Shown: one piece after another, positions 8,255 through 16,161 of the stretch
Position numbering within the stretch: the first letter of the stretch is position 1
Layout of the letters: each line of letters begins with the position of its first letter
Assembly (NCBI GenBank): GCA_965216025.1
Contig: CBDCEX010000016.1
Span: forward strand, 124,001 to 188,000
Origin: JADFQT01 sp965216025
GTDB taxonomy: Bacteria > Chloroflexota > Dehalococcoidia > Lucifugimonadales > UBA3495
Length of the DNA stretch: 64,000 bases
Reading direction: 5' to 3'
Program-made: the position numbers and the translations under genes
The notes under the pieces: model-generated
What the model saw: the letters and a program-made list of their open reading frames with translations, nothing else
Told to the model about the DNA's origin: nothing
Database searches by the model: none

Positions 8255-9412
8255 ATGGAGGTCAAGGCGTTTAAGATCGAGGTGCACGATAAGGTATTGG
8301 ACGACCTGCGGCGCCGACTGGAAACCGTTCGCTGGCCGGACCAGATCCCCAACTCCGGCTGGGATTACGGGAGCAATCTGGACTACCTGAAGGAACTGGT
8401 CGAGTATTGGCGCTCGGGATTTGATTGGCGGGCTCAGGAAGCCAAGCTAAACGACTTCCATCACTTCAAGTCCCAGGTCGACGGGCTGGACGTCCATTTC
8501 ATCCACGAGCGGGGTAAGGGCCCCAACCCCCTCCCGCTGGTGATAACCCACGGCTGGCCCAGCACGTTCTTTGAGATGCACAAGATTATTCCATTGTTGG
8601 CCGACCCCGGCGCCCACGGGAGCGATCCTGCCGACGCCTTCGACGTGGTCGCTCCCTCCCTGCCCGGGTTCGGCTTCTCCGACCAGCCCACCGAGCGCGG
8701 CATGGATGTCCAGCGGGTTGCCGGAATGTGGAACAAGCTGATGACCGAGAACCTGGGATACCGCCGGTTCGCCGTCCAGGGCGGAGACATCGGCGCCGGG
8801 GTGACCTCCCGGTTGGGGAACGACCACGCCGGCAGCGTGATCGGCATCCACCTGACCTCGGTCAACCGGCCCACGCCCTACCTGGGCCCCGGCTCGCGGG
8901 AGTTGACTGAGGCCGAGCAGTCCCACATCGCCCAACGGGAGAGGTGGCAGCGGGATGAAGGGGCTTACAACCACCTCCAGAGCACCAAGCCCCAGACATT
9001 GTCCTACGGCCTGAACGACTCGCCGGTGGGGTTGGCAGCCTGGATCGTGGAGAAATACCGTACTTGGAGCGACTGCGGCGGCGAGGTGGAACGGCGGTTT
9101 ACCAAGGATGAGCTGCTTACCAACATCACAATCTATTGGGTAACGCAGACCATCGGCTCCTCCGTCAGGATGTATTACGATAACCAGCGGGGCACCTGGG
9201 AGATGGGCAAAGACGAGCAGGTGCCGGCGCCCGCGGCCGTCGCTGTTTTTCCCGGCGAGATTAGCCGGCCGCCCAAGGAGTGGGCCGATCGCTCCTACAA
9301 CGTCTGCCGCTGGACGGAGATGGCCAGCGGCGGCCACTTCGCGGCCTTAGAGGAGCCGGTGCTGCTGGCAGAGGATATCCGCGCCTTTTTCCGGTCCTAC
9401 CGGTCCGGGTAG
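8255..9412 (+). CDS. Epoxide hydrolase family (alpha/beta hydrolase with EHN domain)
   Basis: 385 residues. The N-terminal ~110 residues match the epoxide-hydrolase N-terminal domain (L-R-R-R-L-E-T-V-R-W-P-D, then W-R-A-Q-E-A-K-L-N and F-H-H-F). The alpha/beta hydrolase core shows H-G-W-P-S (His99, oxyanion-hole region), the nucleophile elbow Q-G-G-D-I-G-A (Asp178) and a C-terminal S-G-G-H-F-A-A-L-E (His about 361). An Asp nucleophile, not Ser, is what epoxide hydrolases use to open an epoxide to a diol. No signal peptide, so cytosolic. RBS AGGAGGGAAG precedes the ATG. Single transcription unit between two minus-strand neighbours. Confidence 0.9.
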   Translation: MEVKAFKIEVHDKVLDDLRRRLETVRWPDQIPNSGWDYGSNLDYLKELVEYWRSGFDWRAQEAKLNDFHHFKSQVDGLDVHFIHERGKGPNPLPLVITHGWPSTFFEMHKIIPLLADPGAHGSDPADAFDVVAPSLPGFGFSDQPTERGMDVQRVAGMWNKLMTENLGYRRFAVQGGDIGAGVTSRLGNDHAGSVIGIHLTSVNRPTPYLGPGSRELTEAEQSHIAQRERWQRDEGAYNHLQSTKPQTLSYGLNDSPVGLAAWIVEKYRTWSDCGGEVERRFTKDELLTNITIYWVTQTIGSSVRMYYDNQRGTWEMGKDEQVPAPAAVAVFPGEISRPPKEWADRSYNVCRWTEMASGGHFAALEEPVLLAEDIRAFFRSYRSG

Positions 9413-9430
9413 GGGGAATTTTCCGCGCCG

Positions 9431-10273
9431 CTAAAGGATTGGTCCTAGCGGCGGATCAGCCGCGCTAGCCTGGGGATTGGTGGTTTCGTTAGCTATTTCG
9501 GCTATTCTCAACGTTAGCAAAGTTTCCTGATACCAACATCTGTCTCCCAGACCTTTGAATATTAAACTGGTCAAACCAGCCGACAATGCAACCGCTATAA
9601 ACGCGCTCCCACCGTGATAAGGTAAATCGGGTCCCGTCGCCTCTATTTGTAGGCCCCATATCAAAACCCATATGATTATTCGGAGTGTCACTTGAAGTGC
9701 AATCAGCCAAAACGCCAGGGCGGTTCCGTACGCGAATAACATTCTGGCATGTGTCATTTTGGCTTCTTCAATAAGAATCTTGGCTCTCGAGCCAAGTCTG
9801 TGAGTTGCCAGTGACCGAATTAATGCATACATATCCCACGGGTTACCCATAGTCATTAACTCGGTCTCATCGGCCGGCAACGCTTTTGAAATCTTGAAAT
9901 ACAGCTTAACCGTCCTCTCCTGTTCGTCGGTGCTCGATCTGAAGACCGGGATTAGCAACCAGAACAACACAATTACTACGCGCCTGTAGATCCGATTCGG
10001 ATTAAGACGTGAGCTCCCTTCAAAAATGGCTATCTGTTTAAGGCGGTAGTAGTTGAGCAACCATGTGCTCGCCCAATAAATAACCATCCCACTGAGATAC
10101 GCCGCGATAACTATGAAAGCCCCCACAATCAACGGTTGACTAGCCAGATCCGATCCAATGAAAAGTTCGGGCTCAGGGCGTGTCCACAGCAAAGTTGACG
10201 ACAGGACCAATACTCCCGGTAACAAATAAGCAAAGAGATCGGTAATGCCAATCCGGTCCAGGATTTCTTTCAT
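9431..10273 (-). CDS. Hypothetical membrane protein
   Basis: 280 residues, not recognised. Four likely membrane segments: about 12-30 (L-F-A-Y-L-L-P-G-V-L-V-L-S), 48-72 (I-V-G-A-F-I-V-I-A-A-Y-L-S-G), 98-112 (V-V-I-V-L-F-W-L-L-I) and 178-205 (L-A-F-W-L-I-A-L-Q-V-T-L-R-I-I-I-W), with a possible fifth near 225-240. A charged loop of about 60 residues lies between segments three and four. GC content is visibly lower than in the neighbours, which may point to transfer. The Shine-Dalgarno is weak. It sits alone between the epoxide hydrolase and the Rieske gene. Function unknown. Confidence 0.65.
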   Translation of the reverse strand: MKEILDRIGITDLFAYLLPGVLVLSSTLLWTRPEPELFIGSDLASQPLIVGAFIVIAAYLSGMVIYWASTWLLNYYRLKQIAIFEGSSRLNPNRIYRRVVIVLFWLLIPVFRSSTDEQERTVKLYFKISKALPADETELMTMGNPWDMYALIRSLATHRLGSRAKILIEEAKMTHARMLFAYGTALAFWLIALQVTLRIIIWVLIWGLQIEATGPDLPYHGGSAFIAVALSAGLTSLIFKGLGDRCWYQETLLTLRIAEIANETTNPQASAADPPLGPIL

Positions 10274-10410
10274 TGCCTGGATACCTTCAAGACGAGACTA
10301 CTGCATGGCCTGGAAGCTTCCGATGTCGGCATGCTCCGACTCACCGACCTGTACCTGCAGGCTGCCACTTAACCATCAACCGAGCGAGGGGTTCTTTCAT
10401 AAGGGAAAGC

Positions 10411-11859
10411 TTAAACCCGGCGCAGGAGCTCCTCTTTGAGGCGCTCCCCGTCGAACTCATCGCTGGACTCTGCCACACTGGCGTCGCCTTCGCGCACCCT
10501 GATCTCCGCTAGGGTTTCTTCGATACTCTCCGGCAGCTCCTCCTCGCGCGCTCTCCTCCGCTGTACGTCCCGGGCATGCTCTACGAACAGCCGGCGCATG
10601 GCCACAACCACCGAGTCTGTCGAGGACAGGTACTCCGGCTGCGCATATTGAACATACTTTTCCGCGTCGTAGTCCTGGTTCCGGAAGTTAAAGTTGAACT
10701 CCCAGTTTCGATACGGCCAGCTCACCGAGCTCCAGAACCGCCGCAACAGGTTGGGTGGCTTACTGTAACGCTCCACGTTAAGGTAGACCATGCGGGTGAG
10801 GTTATCCTCAACCGGCACGGGCCAGCGGGTACTGCGAAAGTATTGATTGTTCCCACCAGTCCGCGACATTCCGGGAAGGCGCGTCCCGTTCCACTCGTTC
10901 ACATCCGGTTCTTCAGCTTGGGTGGGTCGCAGGCGCCCCGGGTCCTGACCGCGGCGGCGGGCCCGCCGGTCGTAGACCCAGGTCCAGAGGAGACGCCACC
11001 GGTGCAAAGGCCAGACGCCATCCACGCCTGGATAGTACATTTGATAGGGAATGTTACCGTTCTCGTCGGAATAGTATTTCTCAACGCGGGACTTACCCTC
11101 ACCAGGCCGGTAATGAACGGTCTTGTTGTTCACTAGGTTTATCCGGTAGCCCAGGGGGGTCCGAGCCCGCCCGCCCAATCGGCTTTTCAATATCCGGAGG
11201 GAATTGCGATGGACCATAAAGGCGTTATGCGCGTCCATGGTATTCTCAAGGACCAGAACCCAGTTGCAGTCAAACATGGTGAAGCTAGGCCGGTGTATAT
11301 TGTGCTCTTCAAACATCTCCGGGGGGATGTCTTCCTGCGGGTCCACCGGTTCGCCCTCACCCATCCAGACGAAAACCAGGCCTTTGATGCTTACCGTTGG
11401 GAATTTCCTCGCCTTCATCCCCGGCGCGCCGACCATCTTCGAGTCTGGACCTTCGGTGAGGAAAGCGACGCAGTTGCCGTCTCCATCAAAAGTGGCTCCA
11501 TGATAGGGACAGGTCAGGTAGCCGTTATAATAACAGCGGCCCATGGAGAGATAAACAGCGCGGTGGGGACACCAGTCCAGCAGGGCCTGCACTTCCCCAT
11601 TATTATCCCGGAAGAAGACCACATCGGTGCCCAACATCCTTAGCACCGACGGCTTGTTACCCTTGACGTCCTTGACCGGCAGCGCCGGGTACCAATATTC
11701 CCGGTACCCGGTAGGAGGAATGCGGCTCCGCCGGTCTTTGGGGTCCTCCGGAAGTTGGAAAGGCGGAGTCTGGTCCACCCCTTGAGTGCCCCGGCGCAGG
11801 TGCTTGTAGCCACCGGGGTAGCCGGACAATGGTTTGGTCAAAAGCTTTACCAGCCCCAT
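10411..11859 (-). CDS. Rieske non-heme iron oxygenase, alpha-subunit type
   Basis: 482 residues. The Rieske [2Fe-2S] ligands are C97-P-H99 and C117-P-Y-H120. The C-terminal half should hold the mononuclear iron that activates O2; E-N-T-M-D-A-H-N-A-F-M-V-H (205-217) gives Asp209, His211 and His217. The spacing, D-x-H-x5-H, differs from the common D-x2-H-x4-H, so the exact ligands are uncertain. Such enzymes hydroxylate or demethylate aromatic or sterol-like compounds using electrons from a reductase; no reductase or ferredoxin is nearby. The last ~40 residues are acidic and probably disordered. RBS GGGGAGGT. SAR202 genomes are known for expanded Rieske families, which fits the neighbourhood. 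Confidence 0.85.
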   Translation of the reverse strand: MGLVKLLTKPLSGYPGGYKHLRRGTQGVDQTPPFQLPEDPKDRRSRIPPTGYREYWYPALPVKDVKGNKPSVLRMLGTDVVFFRDNNGEVQALLDWCPHRAVYLSMGRCYYNGYLTCPYHGATFDGDGNCVAFLTEGPDSKMVGAPGMKARKFPTVSIKGLVFVWMGEGEPVDPQEDIPPEMFEEHNIHRPSFTMFDCNWVLVLENTMDAHNAFMVHRNSLRILKSRLGGRARTPLGYRINLVNNKTVHYRPGEGKSRVEKYYSDENGNIPYQMYYPGVDGVWPLHRWRLLWTWVYDRRARRRGQDPGRLRPTQAEEPDVNEWNGTRLPGMSRTGGNNQYFRSTRWPVPVEDNLTRMVYLNVERYSKPPNLLRRFWSSVSWPYRNWEFNFNFRNQDYDAEKYVQYAQPEYLSSTDSVVVAMRRLFVEHARDVQRRRAREEELPESIEETLAEIRVREGDASVAESSDEFDGERLKEELLRRV

Positions 11860-12018
11860 GGTACCTCCCCCTTTCGGAATTCGGAGTCGATTTTTTCATG
11901 TTACCAGAATTGCCAAGAATGGACGAAAAACCCAGGCGGTCCTAAATTCCTCTATATCCCCCTTTTTAAAAGGGGGACTGAGAGGGATTTCCACACTCTC
12001 TAAACAATCCCCCGCAAC

Positions 12019-12858
12019 CTAGAATGGATACGGTTGACCGCCACCGACCGGCAGCACCTGACCAGTTATGTAAGAGGCGTCGTGGGAAGCGAAAAAGGCG
12101 ATGGCAGAGGCCTGCTCCACCGCCTCGCCGCGTCGGCCCATGGGGATCTCCACCAGCCTAGTTTCATTCCGATACTTTTCCTGAAAGTCTAGCTCCTCCG
12201 GGGGAAGCTCCGGCTCAGCGACATCAATCCCATAGTTGCGGGGTGTCACCCGGTCCTCGGCCAAGCTGCCGCTGGGCGCCACGCAGTTAACCCGAATGCC
12301 CAGATGCGCCACCTCTCTGGCTAGGGAGGTGGTCAGGCCGATCTGCCCGGCCTTGGCCGCGGCATACGGGACCCGAAAGGCGCCGGTAACCGCATGGGTG
12401 GCGATGTTCACAATTGAGCCGGACTTCTGCTCAATCATATAGGGCAGGACCGCCCGGCAGCACCAGATGGCGGTCCACAAGCTCTTATCCACCTCGGCTT
12501 GTATCTGTTCCGGCGTGTAGTGCTGGAAGGATTGAAACCAGATTGTCCCGCCCGCCACGTTGGCCAGCACATCGATACGGCCATAAGCCTCGTGGGCCCG
12601 AGCCATTAGGGCCACAGCGTTGTCCCACTTGGAGAGCTCTCCCAGGGAGATAATGCAGGACCCCCCAAACTCCTGGATGTCCGCGCAGACCTTTTGGGAG
12701 GTCTCCTCCACCATGTCGCCGATAACAATAGAGGCCCCCTCCTGGGCCAGCCTGCGGGCGGTGGCGGCGCCTATGCCCTGACCCGCACCGGTCACTACCG
12801 CGATCTTCCCTTCAAAACGCCTGGCTCCGGCTGCCCTGGGGTCTAATTCTCCTGCCAT
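12019..12858 (-). CDS. Short-chain dehydrogenase/reductase (SDR)
   Basis: 279 residues from the ATG at 12858, seven bases after GGAGGA; an ATG six bases upstream is too close to that site. Classical SDR marks: T-G-A-G-Q-G-I-G (NAD(P) binding, about residues 23-30), G-D-M with Asp after strand 2 (suggesting NAD preference), N-V-A-G-G, and the active-site P-Y-A-A-A-K. The catalytic Ser would be in the strand before it; I-V-N-I-A-T-H has Thr rather than Ser. The C-terminus ends V-L-P-V-G-G-G-Q-P-Y. Probably oxidises a hydroxyl to a keto group in a catabolic route. Same strand as the Rieske gene but 160 bp apart, so co-transcription is possible. Confidence 0.88.
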   Translation of the reverse strand: MAGELDPRAAGARRFEGKIAVVTGAGQGIGAATARRLAQEGASIVIGDMVEETSQKVCADIQEFGGSCIISLGELSKWDNAVALMARAHEAYGRIDVLANVAGGTIWFQSFQHYTPEQIQAEVDKSLWTAIWCCRAVLPYMIEQKSGSIVNIATHAVTGAFRVPYAAAKAGQIGLTTSLAREVAHLGIRVNCVAPSGSLAEDRVTPRNYGIDVAEPELPPEELDFQEKYRNETRLVEIPMGRRGEAVEQASAIAFFASHDASYITGQVLPVGGGQPYPF

Positions 12859-12956
12859 GTGCATCTCCTCCGAAAACTCCTGACGCCCCCCGCAGGACAA
12901 CTACGGGCCGTCGCCCCAGCCGCACCCGGAGTCCACCCCAGTCTAGCCGCTCGCTA

Positions 12957-13874
12957 TCAGACTGGTGGATTGGCGCGGTACCAATCTGTTATCTCCGACC
13001 CGGTTGCGGCCCAAACACCTTGATGCCCCGTGATGTATTCCAGCGCGCCGGCCAGGTAGCGGACCCGGAAGGGCTGCCCCGATAACCAGGGCCTCAAATT
13101 CAGCACCATCAGCCGGCCGTTGGCCGCCCCTTCCTCGTAGATGGTATCGAAGCTCTCCTTTACCATGTCGACATACTTGCCGATGGTGACCCGCCGGTCC
13201 CACAGAGCGTTGACATCATCCAGCGGTAGCATTACTGGCAGGGCGAGCAGCTCGCCTTCTGGGATCTTCATAGGAAAAGGTTGCTCGTCGTTGGTCCAGT
13301 CGCAAACGTAACGAACTCCGGCCTGGGCCAGCAGTTGGGGCGTTCGGGAAGACTCCCCGTACTCCGGTCCCAGCCAACCCTGGGGAGCAGCCCCGGTAGC
13401 CTCTGCCATGCCCACCACCGCAGACTTTATGTAATCTCGTTCCTCGGATTCTGACATGTTGCTGGTTATCAGCCGGCTCACCGATATGCCGTGGCCAATT
13501 ATTTCGCAGCCGCACTGCTGGCAGTGCCGGACCAGGTAGGGATAGTTCTGGGCGGTAAGCAAATCCATTGCCACCGTGGCTTTAATGCCGTGCTTTTCCA
13601 GCAGGTCCAGGAGCCGGAAAATCCCCACCCGGTGGCCGTATTCCCGGTGGGACCAGCGGGTGACATCCGGGAAGGGGCTGGCTCCATAGCCACCGGAAAG
13701 GACGGGATTTTGATAAGTGCCTTCCGGCGGCTCCCATTCCATGTGCTCCAGATTAACTATCACGGCCAGGGCGACCCGGGCGTTTTGGGGCCACCGTAGC
13801 ACTTTTCGTTGCTGGTTAAAGGGGGACCAGTCGTAATGCTCGTGGTCCATGCCGTAATGAAGCTGCACGGCCAT
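12957..13874 (-). CDS. Polysaccharide deacetylase (NodB/PuuE-like) family protein
   Basis: 305 residues with a NodB-type TIM-like barrel as in allantoinase PuuE: W-P-Q-N-A-R-V-A-L-A-V-I-V-N-L-E-H (about 28-44), E-Y-G-H-R-V-G-I-F-R-L-L-D-L-L-E-K-H-G-I-K-A-T-V (strand and helix 2), G-C-E-I-I-G-H-G-I-S (about 132-141) and G-W-L-G-P-E-Y-G-E-S-S-R-T (the region preceding the later barrel strands). The classical H-x3-H metal pair is not complete: after G-H-G the second His is replaced. PuuE-type members hydrolyse amide bonds in cyclic ureides without that motif, so a ring or amide hydrolase is more likely than a sugar deacetylase. RBS TAGGAGG. A paralog is directly upstream (13907-14815) on the same strand. 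Confidence 0.82.
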   Translation of the reverse strand: MAVQLHYGMDHEHYDWSPFNQQRKVLRWPQNARVALAVIVNLEHMEWEPPEGTYQNPVLSGGYGASPFPDVTRWSHREYGHRVGIFRLLDLLEKHGIKATVAMDLLTAQNYPYLVRHCQQCGCEIIGHGISVSRLITSNMSESEERDYIKSAVVGMAEATGAAPQGWLGPEYGESSRTPQLLAQAGVRYVCDWTNDEQPFPMKIPEGELLALPVMLPLDDVNALWDRRVTIGKYVDMVKESFDTIYEEGAANGRLMVLNLRPWLSGQPFRVRYLAGALEYITGHQGVWAATGSEITDWYRANPPV

Positions 13875-13906
13875 AATCAGCCTCCTAGCGAGGTTTGGAA
13901 GGGTGC

Positions 13907-14815
13907 CTACTGGTTCACTTGTTTGAGATGGGCCACGGCCGCATCGTAGTAATTGGCCAAATAGTATTCCGCGATTTCATCAGTGGTAGCCTGCCACACG
14001 CCATCGTGGGACATGATGTGGTTCAAAACGTCATCCAGGTATTTAATTCGGTGGGGCCGGCCCATGGCGTAGGGATGGATGGCGATGCACATGAGCCGCC
14101 CGTTATCCTCGCTCTCATCGTAGAGTTGGTCGAATTGGGCTTTACAAATTTCCGCGTAGTAGTCGGCCTCGTAGTGATGCCGGAACAGGGGGGCGTCGTT
14201 CAGCTCCGAGGTGTAGGGGACGCAAACCAGCTTCCCCGACCTAACGTTGATCGGCAAAGGTTGATCGTCGATTTTCCAGTCGGTCTGGTAGAGAAACCCC
14301 GCTTCGGCCACCAGGTCTGGGCTGCGCACGGTATTGGATGCCGAAGGACCGGAAGCCCCCTTCAATTCTCGGCCGGTGAGGCGCTTGAAGGTCTCCCGGC
14401 AGGCCTGAAGGAATTCCCGCTCCTGCTCTTCAGAATAGGTGGTGACGAAGCGGGTGTTGTAGAAGCCGTGGTTCACGAAGGCCCAGTCCCGCTGCAGCAT
14501 GGCCTCGGCCACTTCTGGAAAATGCTCCAATACGCCCAGGCTAAGCGTGGTGGAACAGCGAATGGCATACTTGTCCAGCACCTCCAGCACCCGCCAAAAT
14601 CCCACCCGATTGCCAAATTCGTTGGAAGAGTACTGTTGTACGTCGGGATGGGGCAGCCGGGGCCAGGGGTTGCGCACCCCGTCCAGCGGCGGAAGATACT
14701 CGTAATGCTCCACGTTGGGCGCTACCCAGAAGGCGATCCGCGCGTTGTTGGGCCATTTGATGACCGGGCGGTCAATTATGGGACTGTAGTCGACTCGATA
14801 CGGTGGCAACGCCAT
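13907..14815 (-). CDS. Polysaccharide deacetylase (NodB/PuuE-like) family protein, paralog
   Basis: 302 residues, related along its length to the neighbour at 12957: W-P-N-N-A-R-I-A-F-W-V-A-P-N-V-E-H-Y, E-F-G-N-R-V-G-F-W-R-V-L-E-V-L, D-W-A-F-V-N-H-G-F-Y-N, G-A-S-G-P-S-A-S-N-T-V-R-S-P-D-L and I-D-D-Q-P-L-P-I. As in the neighbour, the second His of H-x3-H is missing. The 32-bp gap and shared strand suggest a two-gene operon made by tandem duplication; the sequences have diverged enough to have different substrates. Cytosolic, no signal peptide. RBS GGAGGG before the ATG. Confidence 0.82.
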   Translation of the reverse strand: MALPPYRVDYSPIIDRPVIKWPNNARIAFWVAPNVEHYEYLPPLDGVRNPWPRLPHPDVQQYSSNEFGNRVGFWRVLEVLDKYAIRCSTTLSLGVLEHFPEVAEAMLQRDWAFVNHGFYNTRFVTTYSEEQEREFLQACRETFKRLTGRELKGASGPSASNTVRSPDLVAEAGFLYQTDWKIDDQPLPINVRSGKLVCVPYTSELNDAPLFRHHYEADYYAEICKAQFDQLYDESEDNGRLMCIAIHPYAMGRPHRIKYLDDVLNHIMSHDGVWQATTDEIAEYYLANYYDAAVAHLKQVNQ

Positions 14816-14964
14816 AATAGGGTCCCTCCCTGGTGGGGTTGGAGCCTATCTTACCTTGTATCAGGGCCGGCTACAATTAAGCCTTTAATCGTTGAATTAC
14901 CGCCCCATGGGAGATTTTGAAACGGCACATAGGACAGTCGAACCTGCGAAGTGGAGGAATACTC

Positions 14965-15942
14965 ATGAAAGCTATTGTATTTACCAAATACGGCCCACCG
15001 GATGTTCTTCAGCTGAAGGAGGTAGAAAAACCTACTCCCAAGGACGATGAAGTACTGGTAAAAGTTCATGCGGCATCCGTAAATTCATATGACTGGGAAC
15101 TCCTGAGAGGTACATTCTTCAGCCGCCTGTTTTTTGGGCTTTTAAAACCAAAAATCAAGATACTCGGAGTTGATATAGCGGGGCGGGTTGAAGCGGTGGG
15201 CAGAAACGTAAAGCAGTTTCAGCCAAGTGATGAGGTATTCGGGGACATATCCGCGTGTGGTTGGGGCGGTTTTGCCGAGTATGTATGTGCTAGTGAAAAT
15301 GCATTAGCGCTGAAATCGGCCAGTATGACGTTCGAGCAGGTAGCGGCCGTACCTCAAGCGACAGTCCTCGCCCTGCAGGGTCTTCGCGATAAAGGGCAGA
15401 TTCAGCCAGGGCAAAAAGTTTTGATTAATGGTGGGGGTGGTGGTGTGGGTACGTTTGCGGTGCAGATTGCCAAATCATTCGGGGCTGATGTGACTGGCGT
15501 GGACAGCACGAAGAAATTGGACATGATGCGTTCGATTGGTGCGGACCTGGTCATTGATTACACGCAAGAAGATTTTACCAAAAATGGGCAGCGTTATGAC
15601 CTGATTCTTAATGTTGCGGCATATGGTTCGATTTTCGATTACAGGCGTGCATTAAGTCCCAAGGGAATTTATGTCATGACCGGAGGTTCCGTGGCTCGAA
15701 TTTTCCAAACTGGGCTCCTGGGACCATGGATTTCAATGACCGGGAGTAAGAAAATGGGTAGTCTGATGCATAAACCAAACAATAGGGATTTGGTTTTTAT
15801 GAATGAGCTTCTCGAAGCCGGCAAAATAACACCTGTTATAGATAGACGTTACCCGTTAAGTGAGGTCGCTGAAGCTCTCCGGTATTTTGGAGAAGGACAC
15901 GCCCAAGGAAAAGTCGTAATAACCGTACAAGCTGAAGTCTAA
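14965..15942 (+). CDS. MDR-family NAD(P)-dependent alcohol dehydrogenase / quinone oxidoreductase-like
   Basis: 325 residues. N-terminal GroES-like domain begins M-K-A-I-V-F-T-K-Y-G-P-P-D-V-L and contains V-N-S-Y-D-W-E-L-L-R-G (quinone-oxidoreductase type) and G-V-D-I-A-G-R-V-E-A-V-G. The Rossmann domain shows I-N-G-G-G-G-G-V-G-T-F-A-V-Q-I-A-K (about 148-164) and D-Y-T-Q-E-D-F. Catalytic-zinc cysteines and histidines of true alcohol dehydrogenases are absent, so a zinc-independent enone or quinone reductase is likely. Start at the ATG at 14965 after TGGAGGA. The codon use is less GC-rich than in the neighbours (many AAA, ATT, GAT codons), which hints at recent acquisition. Confidence 0.87.
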   Translation: MKAIVFTKYGPPDVLQLKEVEKPTPKDDEVLVKVHAASVNSYDWELLRGTFFSRLFFGLLKPKIKILGVDIAGRVEAVGRNVKQFQPSDEVFGDISACGWGGFAEYVCASENALALKSASMTFEQVAAVPQATVLALQGLRDKGQIQPGQKVLINGGGGGVGTFAVQIAKSFGADVTGVDSTKKLDMMRSIGADLVIDYTQEDFTKNGQRYDLILNVAAYGSIFDYRRALSPKGIYVMTGGSVARIFQTGLLGPWISMTGSKKMGSLMHKPNNRDLVFMNELLEAGKITPVIDRRYPLSEVAEALRYFGEGHAQGKVVITVQAEV

Positions 15943-16022
15943 AAGAGAAAGGATGCAAAAGGCTCGAGTGGGCAAAACCACCTAATATTAGGATTGGGAT
16001 GAACTCGGGCAATCTATTGTGA

Positions 16023-16055
16023 ACCCCTATAAGCCCATGCCCATGCCCATGCTAT
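16023..16055 (+). repeat. Short tandem gcccat repeat upstream of the acylase gene
   Basis: Three consecutive gcccat units (aagcccatgcccatgcccat) are followed by gctatact, which could serve as a -10 element. There is no matching -35 box at the right distance, so a promoter is not certain. Confidence 0.35.
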
Positions 16056-16161
16056 ACTCCGGCCAATACAACAGGCCCAGGAGCCGGCTGTGAGCACACC
16101 CTCCTCGGCCTGCTAGATAACTTTTTAGATAACCTTCCAGCCGGCGGCTTTTTTGGACGCA

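Noticed and set aside
8447..9337. A 296-codon frame antisense to the epoxide hydrolase
   Set aside because: Shadow of a GC-rich gene; no family pattern, no ribosome binding site.
13895..14920. A 341-codon frame antisense to the second deacetylase-like gene
   Set aside because: Low-complexity V/G/H-rich shadow; the opposite strand carries a clear family match.
16023..16055. gcccat repeats as a CRISPR array
   Set aside because: Six-base units without spacers; no cas genes.
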